A DNA stretch of 64,000 nucleotides, taken from contig URQW01000004.1 of the NCBI GenBank assembly GCA_900550105.1, forward strand, positions 31,291 to 95,290, read 5' to 3'. The notes beneath the pieces are model-generated. The model made no database searches. It was not told where the DNA came from and saw only the letters and a program-made list of their open reading frames with translations. This DNA is from an uncultured Pelosinus sp. GTDB taxonomy: Bacteria; Bacillota; Negativicutes; UMGS1260. Below, in pieces: positions 24,420-32,329 of the stretch. The translations under genes and the position numbers were made by a program. The number at the start of each line of letters is the position of its first letter. Positions within the stretch are counted from its first letter, which is position 1.

Positions 24420-26045
24420 CTAATTTCCCTCTAGCCATTTCATAATTTTTCCATTTTGAGTCTCTATATTTGCTTCGAAAACAGTATGATTTTTTAATTT
24501 TATATCTTGAAGCAGTTCATTGCCTAGAGTCTGATCAAAATGCAGCAGATCTTTATAATGTGACAAATCACCTATATATTTCGGCTCTGCTTGAAAATCA
24601 TGAACAATTGCATTGGGATAGTTCTTTAAAGCTTGACATAAATAAATTCTCGCCTGCAGCCAAGCGTCAATCGTCGCCGGGTCTTTCTGACGAAAAAGTT
24701 CATAAAAATACAACGTGCTCGGCGGCAGCAAGAGATCAAATTGGGTCGTCGGATTCGCCGCAATAAAAGGAAGAATATTTCTATCGATATTTGCTTTGAA
24801 CTGATCGAATGTATAAGGCGCTGCTTCATAGTAGCGGCGGGCTTGCGGCATATCATGAAAATCATCAGCACGCAGTTTTTCAAAGCTGCGCACTACCGGT
24901 CCTTGGCCAAAGTCGCGCGTCTTGGCCTGCCAATTGTTTAATAGCTGGAGACTCGGACCATAGATCGCTTTCAGGCGCAGGCGTTCTAAGAGAAGATCGC
25001 TGCTTTGCCGCGTGGTCGTGCCATTAAAAAGATACTCCCAATCATTCCAGAAATTTTGATCATAGAGATAAAAAGGAAAATGACTTGTCACTGCTTCGAC
25101 CTGATCAGAAGGACCGCCGAGCGACATAAAGTCCAGCTCCCACAGGACGGACTGGACTTTGCCTGTAGCTAGCGCCGCTGTAAGCGTGAGCGCTTGCTCA
25201 TGGACACTAGAGCCGCTCATGGCTAGCTTGACGCTTTTGCCGCCAAGAATCTCATCCACTTCCTCCGGGATATAATTTTCTACAGCCGAGGTGCCGAGAA
25301 TGACGCGATCATATGGCAGGTTTCGTAATAAGCCAGGATTTTGATACCGCTGTTCCGCTGACCAATGGGGCAAAGTCCGATTTAGGCGGTAAAACTGCAG
25401 CGGGTCCAGCACATAGTTAAACAGCAAAATCAGACTGCTGCCGCCCACAAGCAAAGCCGCCCACAAAAAAAGCCAGCGGCGCGCCGCCAAACGGCTCAAC
25501 TTCTTTTCTTGGCGCTGCCAGCGACGCCAGCAGGCAGCAACACCGCCAAGAACGAGATAGGAGCTGAAGAAAAGGACGACAAAGGCGCCGCCATAGGATA
25601 CGACCTGTCTTAGACCACTTTGGGGCGACAGTTCGGATCGGATTGGTATCGTCCAACTCAGATCGCCGGAAAGCGGCAACGCCTTCGACAGTGCTTGACC
25701 GTTTAGTTTGACGACGGCCTGCCCGCCATCCTCATCTTGGAGGAGTAAAAAACAATCCTTTCGGCCATAGCCCTGCCACAAAAGCGAACCGGTACCGCCC
25801 CGGCTAGCAACCCAATTACCTTGCTCACTCTGCCAAGTATGAAAATCGACTTGAAAGGCGGTTGGCGGCAGTCTTTCGCCATCGACAAAAAAGGCTTTCA
25901 CTTTCAGCATCTGACCAGGATAAGCTGGTGAAATTTCAAGGGTAAACGGCTGCAACGGCTGCCAATGAGTGAGATAAAACGCCCCACACAAAGCAAAGAG
26001 TAAACTGGCAATCAGCCGAAATCTACTCAAAGCAATTTTGCTCAT
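24420..26045 (-). CDS. SGNH/AlgJ-DltD-like membrane-anchored acyl-transfer partner of the MBOAT protein
   Basis: A membrane-anchored protein of the type that works with MBOAT transferases to acylate extracytoplasmic glycans. It has an N-terminal transmembrane segment (about 10-28), an extracytoplasmic beta-rich region (about 30-150), two further hydrophobic segments (about 148-170 and 190-212), then a C-terminal SGNH-like domain. Catalytic signatures are GTSAVENY (candidate nucleophile Ser) and DLSHYKDLLHFD near the C-terminus (candidate Asp/His). The order resembles DltD/AlgJ/AlgX-type proteins. It starts 38 bases after the MBOAT stop codon with GGGAGG upstream. It ends the FkbH-ACP cassette. 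The acyl group is unknown. Confidence 0.75.
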   Translation of the reverse strand: MSKIALSRFRLIASLLFALCGAFYLTHWQPLQPFTLEISPAYPGQMLKVKAFFVDGERLPPTAFQVDFHTWQSEQGNWVASRGGTGSLLWQGYGRKDCFLLLQDEDGGQAVVKLNGQALSKALPLSGDLSWTIPIRSELSPQSGLRQVVSYGGAFVVLFFSSYLVLGGVAACWRRWQRQEKKLSRLAARRWLFLWAALLVGGSSLILLFNYVLDPLQFYRLNRTLPHWSAEQRYQNPGLLRNLPYDRVILGTSAVENYIPEEVDEILGGKSVKLAMSGSSVHEQALTLTAALATGKVQSVLWELDFMSLGGPSDQVEAVTSHFPFYLYDQNFWNDWEYLFNGTTTRQSSDLLLERLRLKAIYGPSLQLLNNWQAKTRDFGQGPVVRSFEKLRADDFHDMPQARRYYEAAPYTFDQFKANIDRNILPFIAANPTTQFDLLLPPSTLYFYELFRQKDPATIDAWLQARIYLCQALKNYPNAIVHDFQAEPKYIGDLSHYKDLLHFDQTLGNELLQDIKLKNHTVFEANIETQNGKIMKWLEGN

Positions 26046-26083
26046 AGATAGCCTCCCTTCTGCTGTATTTCATAAAGATGCTA

Positions 26084-27484
26084 TTAGAATTTAAAATATA
26101 AGAATTCACTCACTTGATTGAGATTGAGCAGAGCCGCTAAGAGAAGCAATGCAAGCAGCAAGGCGCTTGTCCAGCTAGGCGACAGTGAGTCGGCCGTATC
26201 CTGAGAGTTCTTGCCGCAAAAGGCTAGAGCGGCGCCAACGCCAAAAAGGATCGCGACTTCCATCGTAAGATATTCAGGCGTAGTACCGCCGGAGCGGCCC
26301 AGCATAGCCCGAAAAAAAGTAAAGGCTGTTGTGAGGTCTGGACTGCGCAGAATCACTAAGGTGCCATTTACAAAGAGAAACGTTGCCGCCCAAGCCAGAG
26401 CAGCGGGCACCTTCCAGCCCTGGCGTCGCCACCAGTGATTGACGACAAGGCCAGTGGCGTGAAGAGCATAAAACAACAAAAAGCCCCAGCCAGCCTGATG
26501 CCAAAGTCCAGCGATCATCATAGCCAGAAAAGTAGCCGCCATAGCATAAGGGAAGGTAAACTTACCAAAGGCGCGAAAAATCGGCGTATAGAGATAGGTC
26601 GTAATAAACTGCGTCAAAGAAATGTGCCAGCGCTGCCAAAATTCAATAATCGTTTTGGCCTTATAGGGGCTGTTGAAGTTAATCGGCAACCGGATATTGA
26701 ACATGCGACCAATGCCAAGGGCCATATCGGAGTAACCGGAAAAGTCAAAATAAAGCTGAAAAGTATACGCAAAGCTAACGACCCAGGCAGCCCCGGAAGA
26801 AAGCATTTCAGGTGCGACAAAGCCGGGATTGGCGATGCGGGCGAAGGCATCGGCCAGCAGCACTTTTTTTGCCAGGCCTAAGGTAAATAAGGCAATGCCG
26901 CTCATAAACCAATCCGCTTGAAAAAGTTTACTACGCAGACGATCAAACTGCGGCATCATCTGCTTATGGTGTAAGATTGGTCCCATAAGCAGATGGGGAA
27001 AGAAGGTGACAAATAAGAAATAATCGAGAAAGTCGGACTTTTTGACAAGACCTTCATAACTGTCGACAAGGTAGGTAAGCTGAGTAATTGTAAAAAAGCT
27101 AATGCCAAGAGGCAGTACGAGATTCCACAGAGGCCAGTCTGAACCGAATAAGAGATTGATATTCTCTAGGAAAAAGTCCGTATATTTAAAATAGACAAGT
27201 ACAGAAATATTGACTGCTAAAGCAAATTGCAAGAGTCGTTTCCGCCCTTGACTCTTTCGCTCCTGCCGTGTGGCAATCAAGCGTTTCCCTAGAAAAAAAT
27301 TAAAGAAAATACTCCCTAAAAGAATCGGTATGTACTGCAAATTGAACCAGCCGTAAAAGAATAGCGAAGCCGCCGCCAGCCAGCCTTTGGCAGCCAGCGT
27401 TAAATGACGGCGGTTCAAGTAGAAATAACATAGGAGTGTAACAGGCAGAAACACAAAAATAAAGGGATAGGAATTAAAGAGCAT
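26084..27484 (-). CDS. MBOAT family O-acyltransferase (AlgI-like)
   Basis: Polytopic inner-membrane transferase that moves an acyl group from a cytoplasmic donor across the membrane to a surface polymer. I start it at the Met of MLFNSYPFIFVFLPVTL (27484), which has AGGAGG seven bases upstream and matches AlgI N-termini; the open frame extends to 27553 inside the preceding gene. About ten hydrophobic segments are visible. Key motifs: GISFFTITQLTYLVD, DFSGYSDMALGIGRMF and FWQRWHISLTQF, which carries the conserved MBOAT His; GLWHQAGWGF holds a second conserved His. Length of 466 is typical. It overlaps the end of the VOC gene by 11 bases. Donor inferred from neighbours: an acyl group on the ACP. 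Confidence 0.9.
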   Translation of the reverse strand: MLFNSYPFIFVFLPVTLLCYFYLNRRHLTLAAKGWLAAASLFFYGWFNLQYIPILLGSIFFNFFLGKRLIATRQERKSQGRKRLLQFALAVNISVLVYFKYTDFFLENINLLFGSDWPLWNLVLPLGISFFTITQLTYLVDSYEGLVKKSDFLDYFLFVTFFPHLLMGPILHHKQMMPQFDRLRSKLFQADWFMSGIALFTLGLAKKVLLADAFARIANPGFVAPEMLSSGAAWVVSFAYTFQLYFDFSGYSDMALGIGRMFNIRLPINFNSPYKAKTIIEFWQRWHISLTQFITTYLYTPIFRAFGKFTFPYAMAATFLAMMIAGLWHQAGWGFLLFYALHATGLVVNHWWRRQGWKVPAALAWAATFLFVNGTLVILRSPDLTTAFTFFRAMLGRSGGTTPEYLTMEVAILFGVGAALAFCGKNSQDTADSLSPSWTSALLLALLLLAALLNLNQVSEFLYFKF

Positions 27485-27866
27485 GGCGTTCCTCCTGAAG
27501 TAGCTCCATGAGACCGAGCGGCGTATAGACAAAAGCCACTTCCCTGCCACCAAACAGCGGCGCTGGTTTCGGCGGCGAAATCAGTCGAGCGCCTTCTCGG
27601 CTAAGCTGCTCAATCGCTGGAAGAAGATCAGGAACTTCCCAGCATAAATGGTAGAGATAGACCCCTTTCTTCACATAGCTTGCTACGACTGGCCCCGCAA
27701 TGAGCTCAATGGACAGACCAGCCGCCGTCTCAATCATACAAAGCTCCGCTTGCTGAGCCGCATCAGCTACTACAGGACTGATTGATAGCACCGGCTGGGT
27801 TCGACGAACAAAGTCAGCGGCAGCGGCGATATCGCCGCAAGCAATGCCTGCATGGTGAAATTTCAT
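27474..27866 (-). CDS. VOC (glyoxalase/bleomycin-resistance fold) family protein
   Basis: A 130-residue protein with the paired beta-alpha-beta-beta-beta modules of the vicinal oxygen chelate fold: KFHHAGIACGDIAAAADFV in the first half, LYHLCWEVPDLLPAIEQL and VAFVYTPLGLMELLQE in the second. His and Glu residues in metal-ligand positions (HHAG, IELI, YHLCWEV, MELLQ) suggest a metal site as in methylmalonyl-CoA epimerase or glyoxalase I. It starts inside the ACP stop (ATGA overlap), so it is tightly coupled to the ACP. Its substrate is likely the ACP-bound or released acyl unit; this is inference. Confidence 0.8.
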   Translation of the reverse strand: MKFHHAGIACGDIAAAADFVRRTQPVLSISPVVADAAQQAELCMIETAAGLSIELIAGPVVASYVKKGVYLYHLCWEVPDLLPAIEQLSREGARLISPPKPAPLFGGREVAFVYTPLGLMELLQEERHAL

Positions 27867-28096
27867 GCTAGTTTTTCCTCGATCAAAACCAGCATCTCGC
27901 CAACGTTCTGCAAACTTTGCAGTTCCCCTAAGGCAAAGCGGATCTCAAAGGCTTCTTCGACAGCGATCACCAGCCGGATATGAGCAATAGAGTCCCATTC
28001 GGCAATATCAGCAGCTGTCGTCTCGCCCGTAATGGTAAGATTCGCATCATCAAAAACCTCTTGAAACACGGTTTGCAGCTTGTCTAATGTATTCAT
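27863..28096 (-). CDS. Acyl carrier protein
   Basis: Small acidic carrier (77 aa) with a four-helix ACP pattern. The phosphopantetheine attachment site is the Ser in EWDSIAHIRLV (DSxxH instead of the DSL of fatty-acid ACPs), the form seen in specialised carriers that partner FkbH enzymes. It starts one base after the methyltransferase stop, with GGAGG upstream, and its stop overlaps the VOC start. It probably carries a glyceryl or derived acyl unit installed by the FkbH-like protein encoded two genes upstream. A dedicated phosphopantetheinyl transferase is not encoded in the window. Confidence 0.92.
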   Translation of the reverse strand: MNTLDKLQTVFQEVFDDANLTITGETTAADIAEWDSIAHIRLVIAVEEAFEIRFALGELQSLQNVGEMLVLIEEKLA

Positions 28097-28097
28097 C

Positions 28098-29003
28098 CTA
28101 ATATACCTCCAATAACGCAGAATAAGAAACGTCGAGTTTTTGTTTTTCCATCCAAGCTAAGTCTTTCGCCAGTGAGGGCGCGACAAGTTCATCGACAATC
28201 CGATAGCCAGCATCACGTAAAAGCTGGCGAATTTCTTCGACCGTACGGAAATGGTAGAGATGGTCAATGGCCGGACTGTTGGCGCAAGTCGTCACAAAGA
28301 GACGGCTGCCCTCATGCATCAGTCTAGCTAAACCGCGCAAAATCGCTGTCGGGTCGGGCACATGTTCCAAGACCTCGCCCATCGTAATAAAATCATATTG
28401 TTTTCCTGGCTGAAAAGCCACGACATCGGCTAAGACGAGTGATAGCCGCTCTTTCGCTTCCGGCTGCAGGGCGGCAATAATCTCTGTCGTAATGGCTAGC
28501 GAGGTTTTACTAATATCGACAATGTCCATATGCGCAAAGCCCGGTCCTTCTGTCAGCATGGCCAAAGTGTAGAGGCCGTGGCCGCTGCCCACTTCAAGCA
28601 CTTGCTGCTGCGGCGAAAGTTCTTGCAAAATGCGGCGGTAATGGCAAAAGATCTGATAATGGTGGGGCCAGAGAAACTGCGATAAGGCTAACCCAAGCAT
28701 ATACTGCTGCATAAGTTTAGGATTATCGTAGACCTTTTCTACCGCTTCTGCTTGAGACTGAGCCGGATAGCGGCCTGTCCGCAAAAACTCCATCCTGGCA
28801 TGCATTGTTTGATTGAGCATATCCAAATAAGACTGGGCCAGTGCTGCAGGCGTAATGCCTTGGCGCGCCATAAAGACGCTGTACTTGCTCAGAAAGCGGT
28901 CTAGTTCGCCTTCCATGGCTGGTTCTGCGGTAAAAGCGGCTTCAATTTTCTTTTGCTGTGTCGGCATTTGGGTAAATATATAATCAAGGATTTCTTGTTT
29001 CAT
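28098..29003 (-). CDS. Class I SAM-dependent methyltransferase of the FkbH-ACP cassette
   Basis: Rossmann-fold methyltransferase: motif I VLEVGSGHGLYT at about residues 153-164, acidic strand MDIVDIS, motif IV-like YDFITMGEVLEHV and a following helix. The first about 130 residues form a helical cap (MQQYMLGLALSQFLWPHHYQIF) not found in simple methyltransferases. The gene overlaps the FkbH end by 20 bases and is followed by the ACP after one base, so it probably methylates the ACP-bound glyceryl unit or a product of it, by analogy with the FkbG O-methyltransferase of methoxymalonyl-ACP pathways. The actual acceptor is unknown. Confidence 0.85.
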   Translation of the reverse strand: MKQEILDYIFTQMPTQQKKIEAAFTAEPAMEGELDRFLSKYSVFMARQGITPAALAQSYLDMLNQTMHARMEFLRTGRYPAQSQAEAVEKVYDNPKLMQQYMLGLALSQFLWPHHYQIFCHYRRILQELSPQQQVLEVGSGHGLYTLAMLTEGPGFAHMDIVDISKTSLAITTEIIAALQPEAKERLSLVLADVVAFQPGKQYDFITMGEVLEHVPDPTAILRGLARLMHEGSRLFVTTCANSPAIDHLYHFRTVEEIRQLLRDAGYRIVDELVAPSLAKDLAWMEKQKLDVSYSALLEVY

Positions 29004-30786
29004 GGTTCACCTCGATCCACTGATTTTGTTTCTCATAAACATCGGGAATGGTAAACTGCCAAAGCGTTTCGCCGTCAAGTCCTTCGCCTGCCGGAATAAA
29101 TCCCAGTGATGCATAAAGGCTAGCAACCATGGCATTTTTCGCTGTTGGCCGATAGACGCCGCAAATGGTCTCAATCTGCCGTTTTTGGCAGAGCGCCACA
29201 AGTTCGTCAAAAAGGGCTTGCTCTAACGACCGCTTTAAGACGCGACAGCTCATAATCCAGAGCTCAAGCAAAAGTGTATTCGCTTCCTGGCGACCAATCA
29301 AAGCAGTTACCAGCCCATTATCGCCAAATTGATCGGCCAATCTTCCATAAAGAGTGACATAGTCTGACCGCTGCGAAAGAGCTTCTACTTCCGCAAAGGT
29401 ATAACGGCGCGTCGTCAAATTAAACTGATTCGTTTTATTAATGAGCTGGGTCAGTCTTTCCCAATGCAACGGCGCAAAGGGCTTTATTTCGGCCTTCATC
29501 TTTAAAGACAGTAAAAACTCCTCATAGCTGGCAAAAGCAGCCGACTGTTCTTCCCGCTTTGCTTTCTCCTGATAAAAGCGCGCCCGCTGTAAATCATCGG
29601 CTGACAAGAGGGCCGGCTCAAAATAGCCGCTGCGGCTAAGCTGCGACACATAGTAGGCTACATCAGAGCCAATATCCGGCACAGAGACAAGAGGTAGCTG
29701 CTGCGCCACAATCTGCCGTTCCGCCGGATTATCATCAAAAAAGACGAAGCTGTCTAGGCCCAGCTGCAGCGTTGTCGCCATTGCCTGCAGATTATCTGAT
29801 TTAGCCTGCCAATTGGCCGTAAAGTTAGCAAAGTCACTCAGGCTCAAGACGCTACTCGGATGCGTGAAGCCTTCCTTAGCAATGTGGGGCTCATTTTTCG
29901 AACAAACCGCTAAAACAACGCCGCGCTGTCCAAGCTCTTTTACATAGCGCTGCAAAGCGCTATGGGCTTCGCCAGATGGCGTTTCCGGTCCCAGTTCAAT
30001 GTGATCTAGACCATCATCGCCGATGGTCCCGCCCCACAAAGTATTATCAAGATCAAGAACGAGACACTTCTTGCTCTTGCCATAAAGCGCCAAAATCATG
30101 ATAGAAAGATTCGCCGCGATCTCGACAAGCCCTTCCATTCCCATGGCATATTTATAGGCATACCAAAGTTTTTCATCATGCCAATGTTTTAGCCCGATTG
30201 TGCTGGCCAGTGTATGCAAATCCTGCACGAAAAAATGCGCTGTCTGCTGTGCATAGTCGGCGAGGCGCTGATTTAACTCGCGCACAAAGCGAGTATGACC
30301 GCGCCAGTCAGACTGGTCTAGATTGCCAAGCAGGCGATAAGGCGGCAGTTCCCAGTTGTTCTGAATCACTGTGCAGCCATAAGCGGCGGCTGTCTTTTCC
30401 CAGATTCGTTTATGGTGCTGAAACTGAAGCGCTAATTTCTCTTCTGCACTGGCTTTTGTATCGGTCATAGCAGGCCAGTAGCGAATGTTGCGGACTGATG
30501 TATGAAAATAGAGCAAATCGGGGGCAAAATCCTTTAACTTTGGATTGTCAAAAAGTATATCTTCTTCATATTGATTATAATCACTTTCATAAAAAACTGG
30601 CTTGATCCCCTGACTCATCAGAAAAACAGCCATAAGGTCAGCTAACTGGGCTGTGGTCGAACCTCCCAGAATAGCGATTTTCAGCGACAACGAGTAGTTT
30701 TTTTGATCAAGCTGTTTTTTCCAGCTCCGGTAGTGCTTTAGCACCGTCTGATACTGGAAGGAATATGGATTTGCCATGCTTTCCAC
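28984..30786 (-). CDS. FkbH-like protein: HAD domain plus GNAT-like domain, loads a three-carbon unit onto an ACP
   Basis: FkbH-type enzymes take 1,3-bisphosphoglycerate, dephosphorylate it and attach glyceryl to an ACP (family knowledge). Visible: an N-terminal SGNH-like region with ILGGSTTAQLAD (39-50), the HAD motif LVLDLDNTLWGGTIGDDG with Asp245 and Asp247, VCSKNEP, FFDDNPAER, and a C-terminal GNAT-like domain starting with INKTNQFNLTTRRY, a strongly conserved FkbH sequence. Length of 600 is typical. The GTG at 30786 is preceded by AAGGAGGG; a Met three codons later is the alternative. It heads the acyl-decoration cassette, with methyltransferase, ACP, VOC, MBOAT and SGNH-like genes following. 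Confidence 0.93.
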   Translation of the reverse strand: MESMANPYSFQYQTVLKHYRSWKKQLDQKNYSLSLKIAILGGSTTAQLADLMAVFLMSQGIKPVFYESDYNQYEEDILFDNPKLKDFAPDLLYFHTSVRNIRYWPAMTDTKASAEEKLALQFQHHKRIWEKTAAAYGCTVIQNNWELPPYRLLGNLDQSDWRGHTRFVRELNQRLADYAQQTAHFFVQDLHTLASTIGLKHWHDEKLWYAYKYAMGMEGLVEIAANLSIMILALYGKSKKCLVLDLDNTLWGGTIGDDGLDHIELGPETPSGEAHSALQRYVKELGQRGVVLAVCSKNEPHIAKEGFTHPSSVLSLSDFANFTANWQAKSDNLQAMATTLQLGLDSFVFFDDNPAERQIVAQQLPLVSVPDIGSDVAYYVSQLSRSGYFEPALLSADDLQRARFYQEKAKREEQSAAFASYEEFLLSLKMKAEIKPFAPLHWERLTQLINKTNQFNLTTRRYTFAEVEALSQRSDYVTLYGRLADQFGDNGLVTALIGRQEANTLLLELWIMSCRVLKRSLEQALFDELVALCQKRQIETICGVYRPTAKNAMVASLYASLGFIPAGEGLDGETLWQFTIPDVYEKQNQWIEVNHETRNP

Positions 30787-30791
30787 TGCCT

Positions 30792-32327
30792 TTATCCCTC
30801 CTTGTCGCGAACTACGCCAATCCCACTGATCCGTTCGACAAAGTATTCATTGTCAAGTAAATTTCGATTCCAGCAGATCAGGCTGTTACGATCCCAGATA
30901 AAAGAATCTTCTGGCGTAAATTGATCATATTGGATATGCCAGCCCTTCCCTTCTTTTTCAGCTGGCAAAAAGCGACCTTTTCGATCAGCAAAGATTTTTT
31001 TCCGCGCCTGTTCCGGGCTGCGAAGCGGATAGTGACGCAGCAAAAATTTAATCGGATAAACTTTTTGATCGGCAAATTCGGCAATATGACCGCCGCTTGC
31101 GGCAAGATTTACCGCTACGCCAGATTGGTTCTTCCAAGCTTTCACCTGAGCAAAATGGCCTGGCCGCTTGCCAAATTCAAAAAAGAGTAAATTATTCTGC
31201 ATCCCGCCGGGTCTGTCAGACTGCGGCGCAACTGGACGAAAATCAAGTACGGTAAAATCAATTGCATTAAAGCCTAATTCATCAATAAAAGCAATCGCTG
31301 CGCCTAAGGTAACCCCTTTCCAGGGCGATTCGCGGATTTCGTCAGCGTCTTGATGAATAATCCAATCATAGCCGCTGGCAGCGCCAACCTCTACGGTATG
31401 CTTAAGCAGACGTTCCCATTCATAGTACTGACCTGGCTGCTCAGGAAAACGGCAGGAAAAAACCCGCCCCGGATAGGCCGCTTCCAGCGACTGAATGGCT
31501 TCGTAGGTACCATCATTAGACCAGTTATCAACAACTTGGACATCCACATCTTGTCGTAAAAGATGCTCTACGACTTCGCCGATCATGTCAACTTCATTAT
31601 AAGCGTTTACGACTGCCAGAACTCGACAAGGTTTCGTTGCTGGCTGGTAAAGATGAGTCCCCGTCAGTGCCAGGATTGTATTTTTTTGTAGGTGATAGCT
31701 TGTATTAATCGTATGTCCCAACATAAAAGGGGCAAAGTCATAGCGGCGGAGCAGCAAATCAAATTCATCAGCTGTCCATTCCCTGACGTGACAACGATTC
31801 GCTGGCGGACCAAAGTCGCCAAGGCCACGGCATTTCACTCGGTCTGGCGTCGAGATTAAAATATAAGGGCATTGGTGACTGAGTGAACTGAGACTCGCTA
31901 GCAACTTATGGGGATTCACTAAATGTTCCACTACATCGGATATGATAATCAGCGTTTTCGCTAGCGCCACTGGCGGCAGGGATGGCAGCCCTTCTTCGAG
32001 ATTCGCCTCAACAAAATGCATACTAGGTAGATTTTTCCGGATAATTTCTTGATTCCCGCCATAATCGATGCAAATCAGCTGATAGTCGTCACTGAAGGGT
32101 TTCAGCTTGATACCATTGCCGCTGCCAATATCAATAATGGTTTCAATCTGCGACCGTTTTGCCAGATAACGGGCCAGTTCGTAGACATCAGGCTGGTAAA
32201 TAAACTGATCGGCCACATCCAGATAATATTCGGTCTCGCGATTTATCGCATAGCCTTCTTTCAGGCAGAATCGATCTTCTTCTATATTGTCGCTTGCCCT
32301 TTTGGCAAAAAAATCAAAGAAGCCCAT
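30792..32327 (-). CDS. Methyltransferase-glycosyltransferase (GT2) fusion
   Basis: Two-domain cytoplasmic protein. Residues about 40-220 are a SAM methyltransferase with motif I IIDIGSGNGIK (DIGSGNG at 66-72) and LIIISDVVEHL. Residues about 230-511 are a GT2 domain: VLAVVNAYNEVDMIGEVVEHL, QVVDNWSNDGTYEA and the metal-binding IIHQDADEIRE. It lies three bases after the wzt stop and five bases before fkbH, linking the O-antigen export genes to the acyl cassette. A plausible role is adding and modifying a sugar near the end of the surface glycan; donor and acceptor cannot be read. The fusion could couple methylation to sugar transfer. Confidence 0.85.
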   Translation of the reverse strand: MGFFDFFAKRASDNIEEDRFCLKEGYAINRETEYYLDVADQFIYQPDVYELARYLAKRSQIETIIDIGSGNGIKLKPFSDDYQLICIDYGGNQEIIRKNLPSMHFVEANLEEGLPSLPPVALAKTLIIISDVVEHLVNPHKLLASLSSLSHQCPYILISTPDRVKCRGLGDFGPPANRCHVREWTADEFDLLLRRYDFAPFMLGHTINTSYHLQKNTILALTGTHLYQPATKPCRVLAVVNAYNEVDMIGEVVEHLLRQDVDVQVVDNWSNDGTYEAIQSLEAAYPGRVFSCRFPEQPGQYYEWERLLKHTVEVGAASGYDWIIHQDADEIRESPWKGVTLGAAIAFIDELGFNAIDFTVLDFRPVAPQSDRPGGMQNNLLFFEFGKRPGHFAQVKAWKNQSGVAVNLAASGGHIAEFADQKVYPIKFLLRHYPLRSPEQARKKIFADRKGRFLPAEKEGKGWHIQYDQFTPEDSFIWDRNSLICWNRNLLDNEYFVERISGIGVVRDKEG

Positions 32328-32329
32328 AG

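Noticed and set aside
27474..30786. Part of a polyketide or siderophore pathway because of FkbH and ACP
   Set aside because: No ketosynthase, acyltransferase or adenylation domain in the window; the partners are MBOAT and SGNH-like genes and the neighbours are O-antigen export genes.
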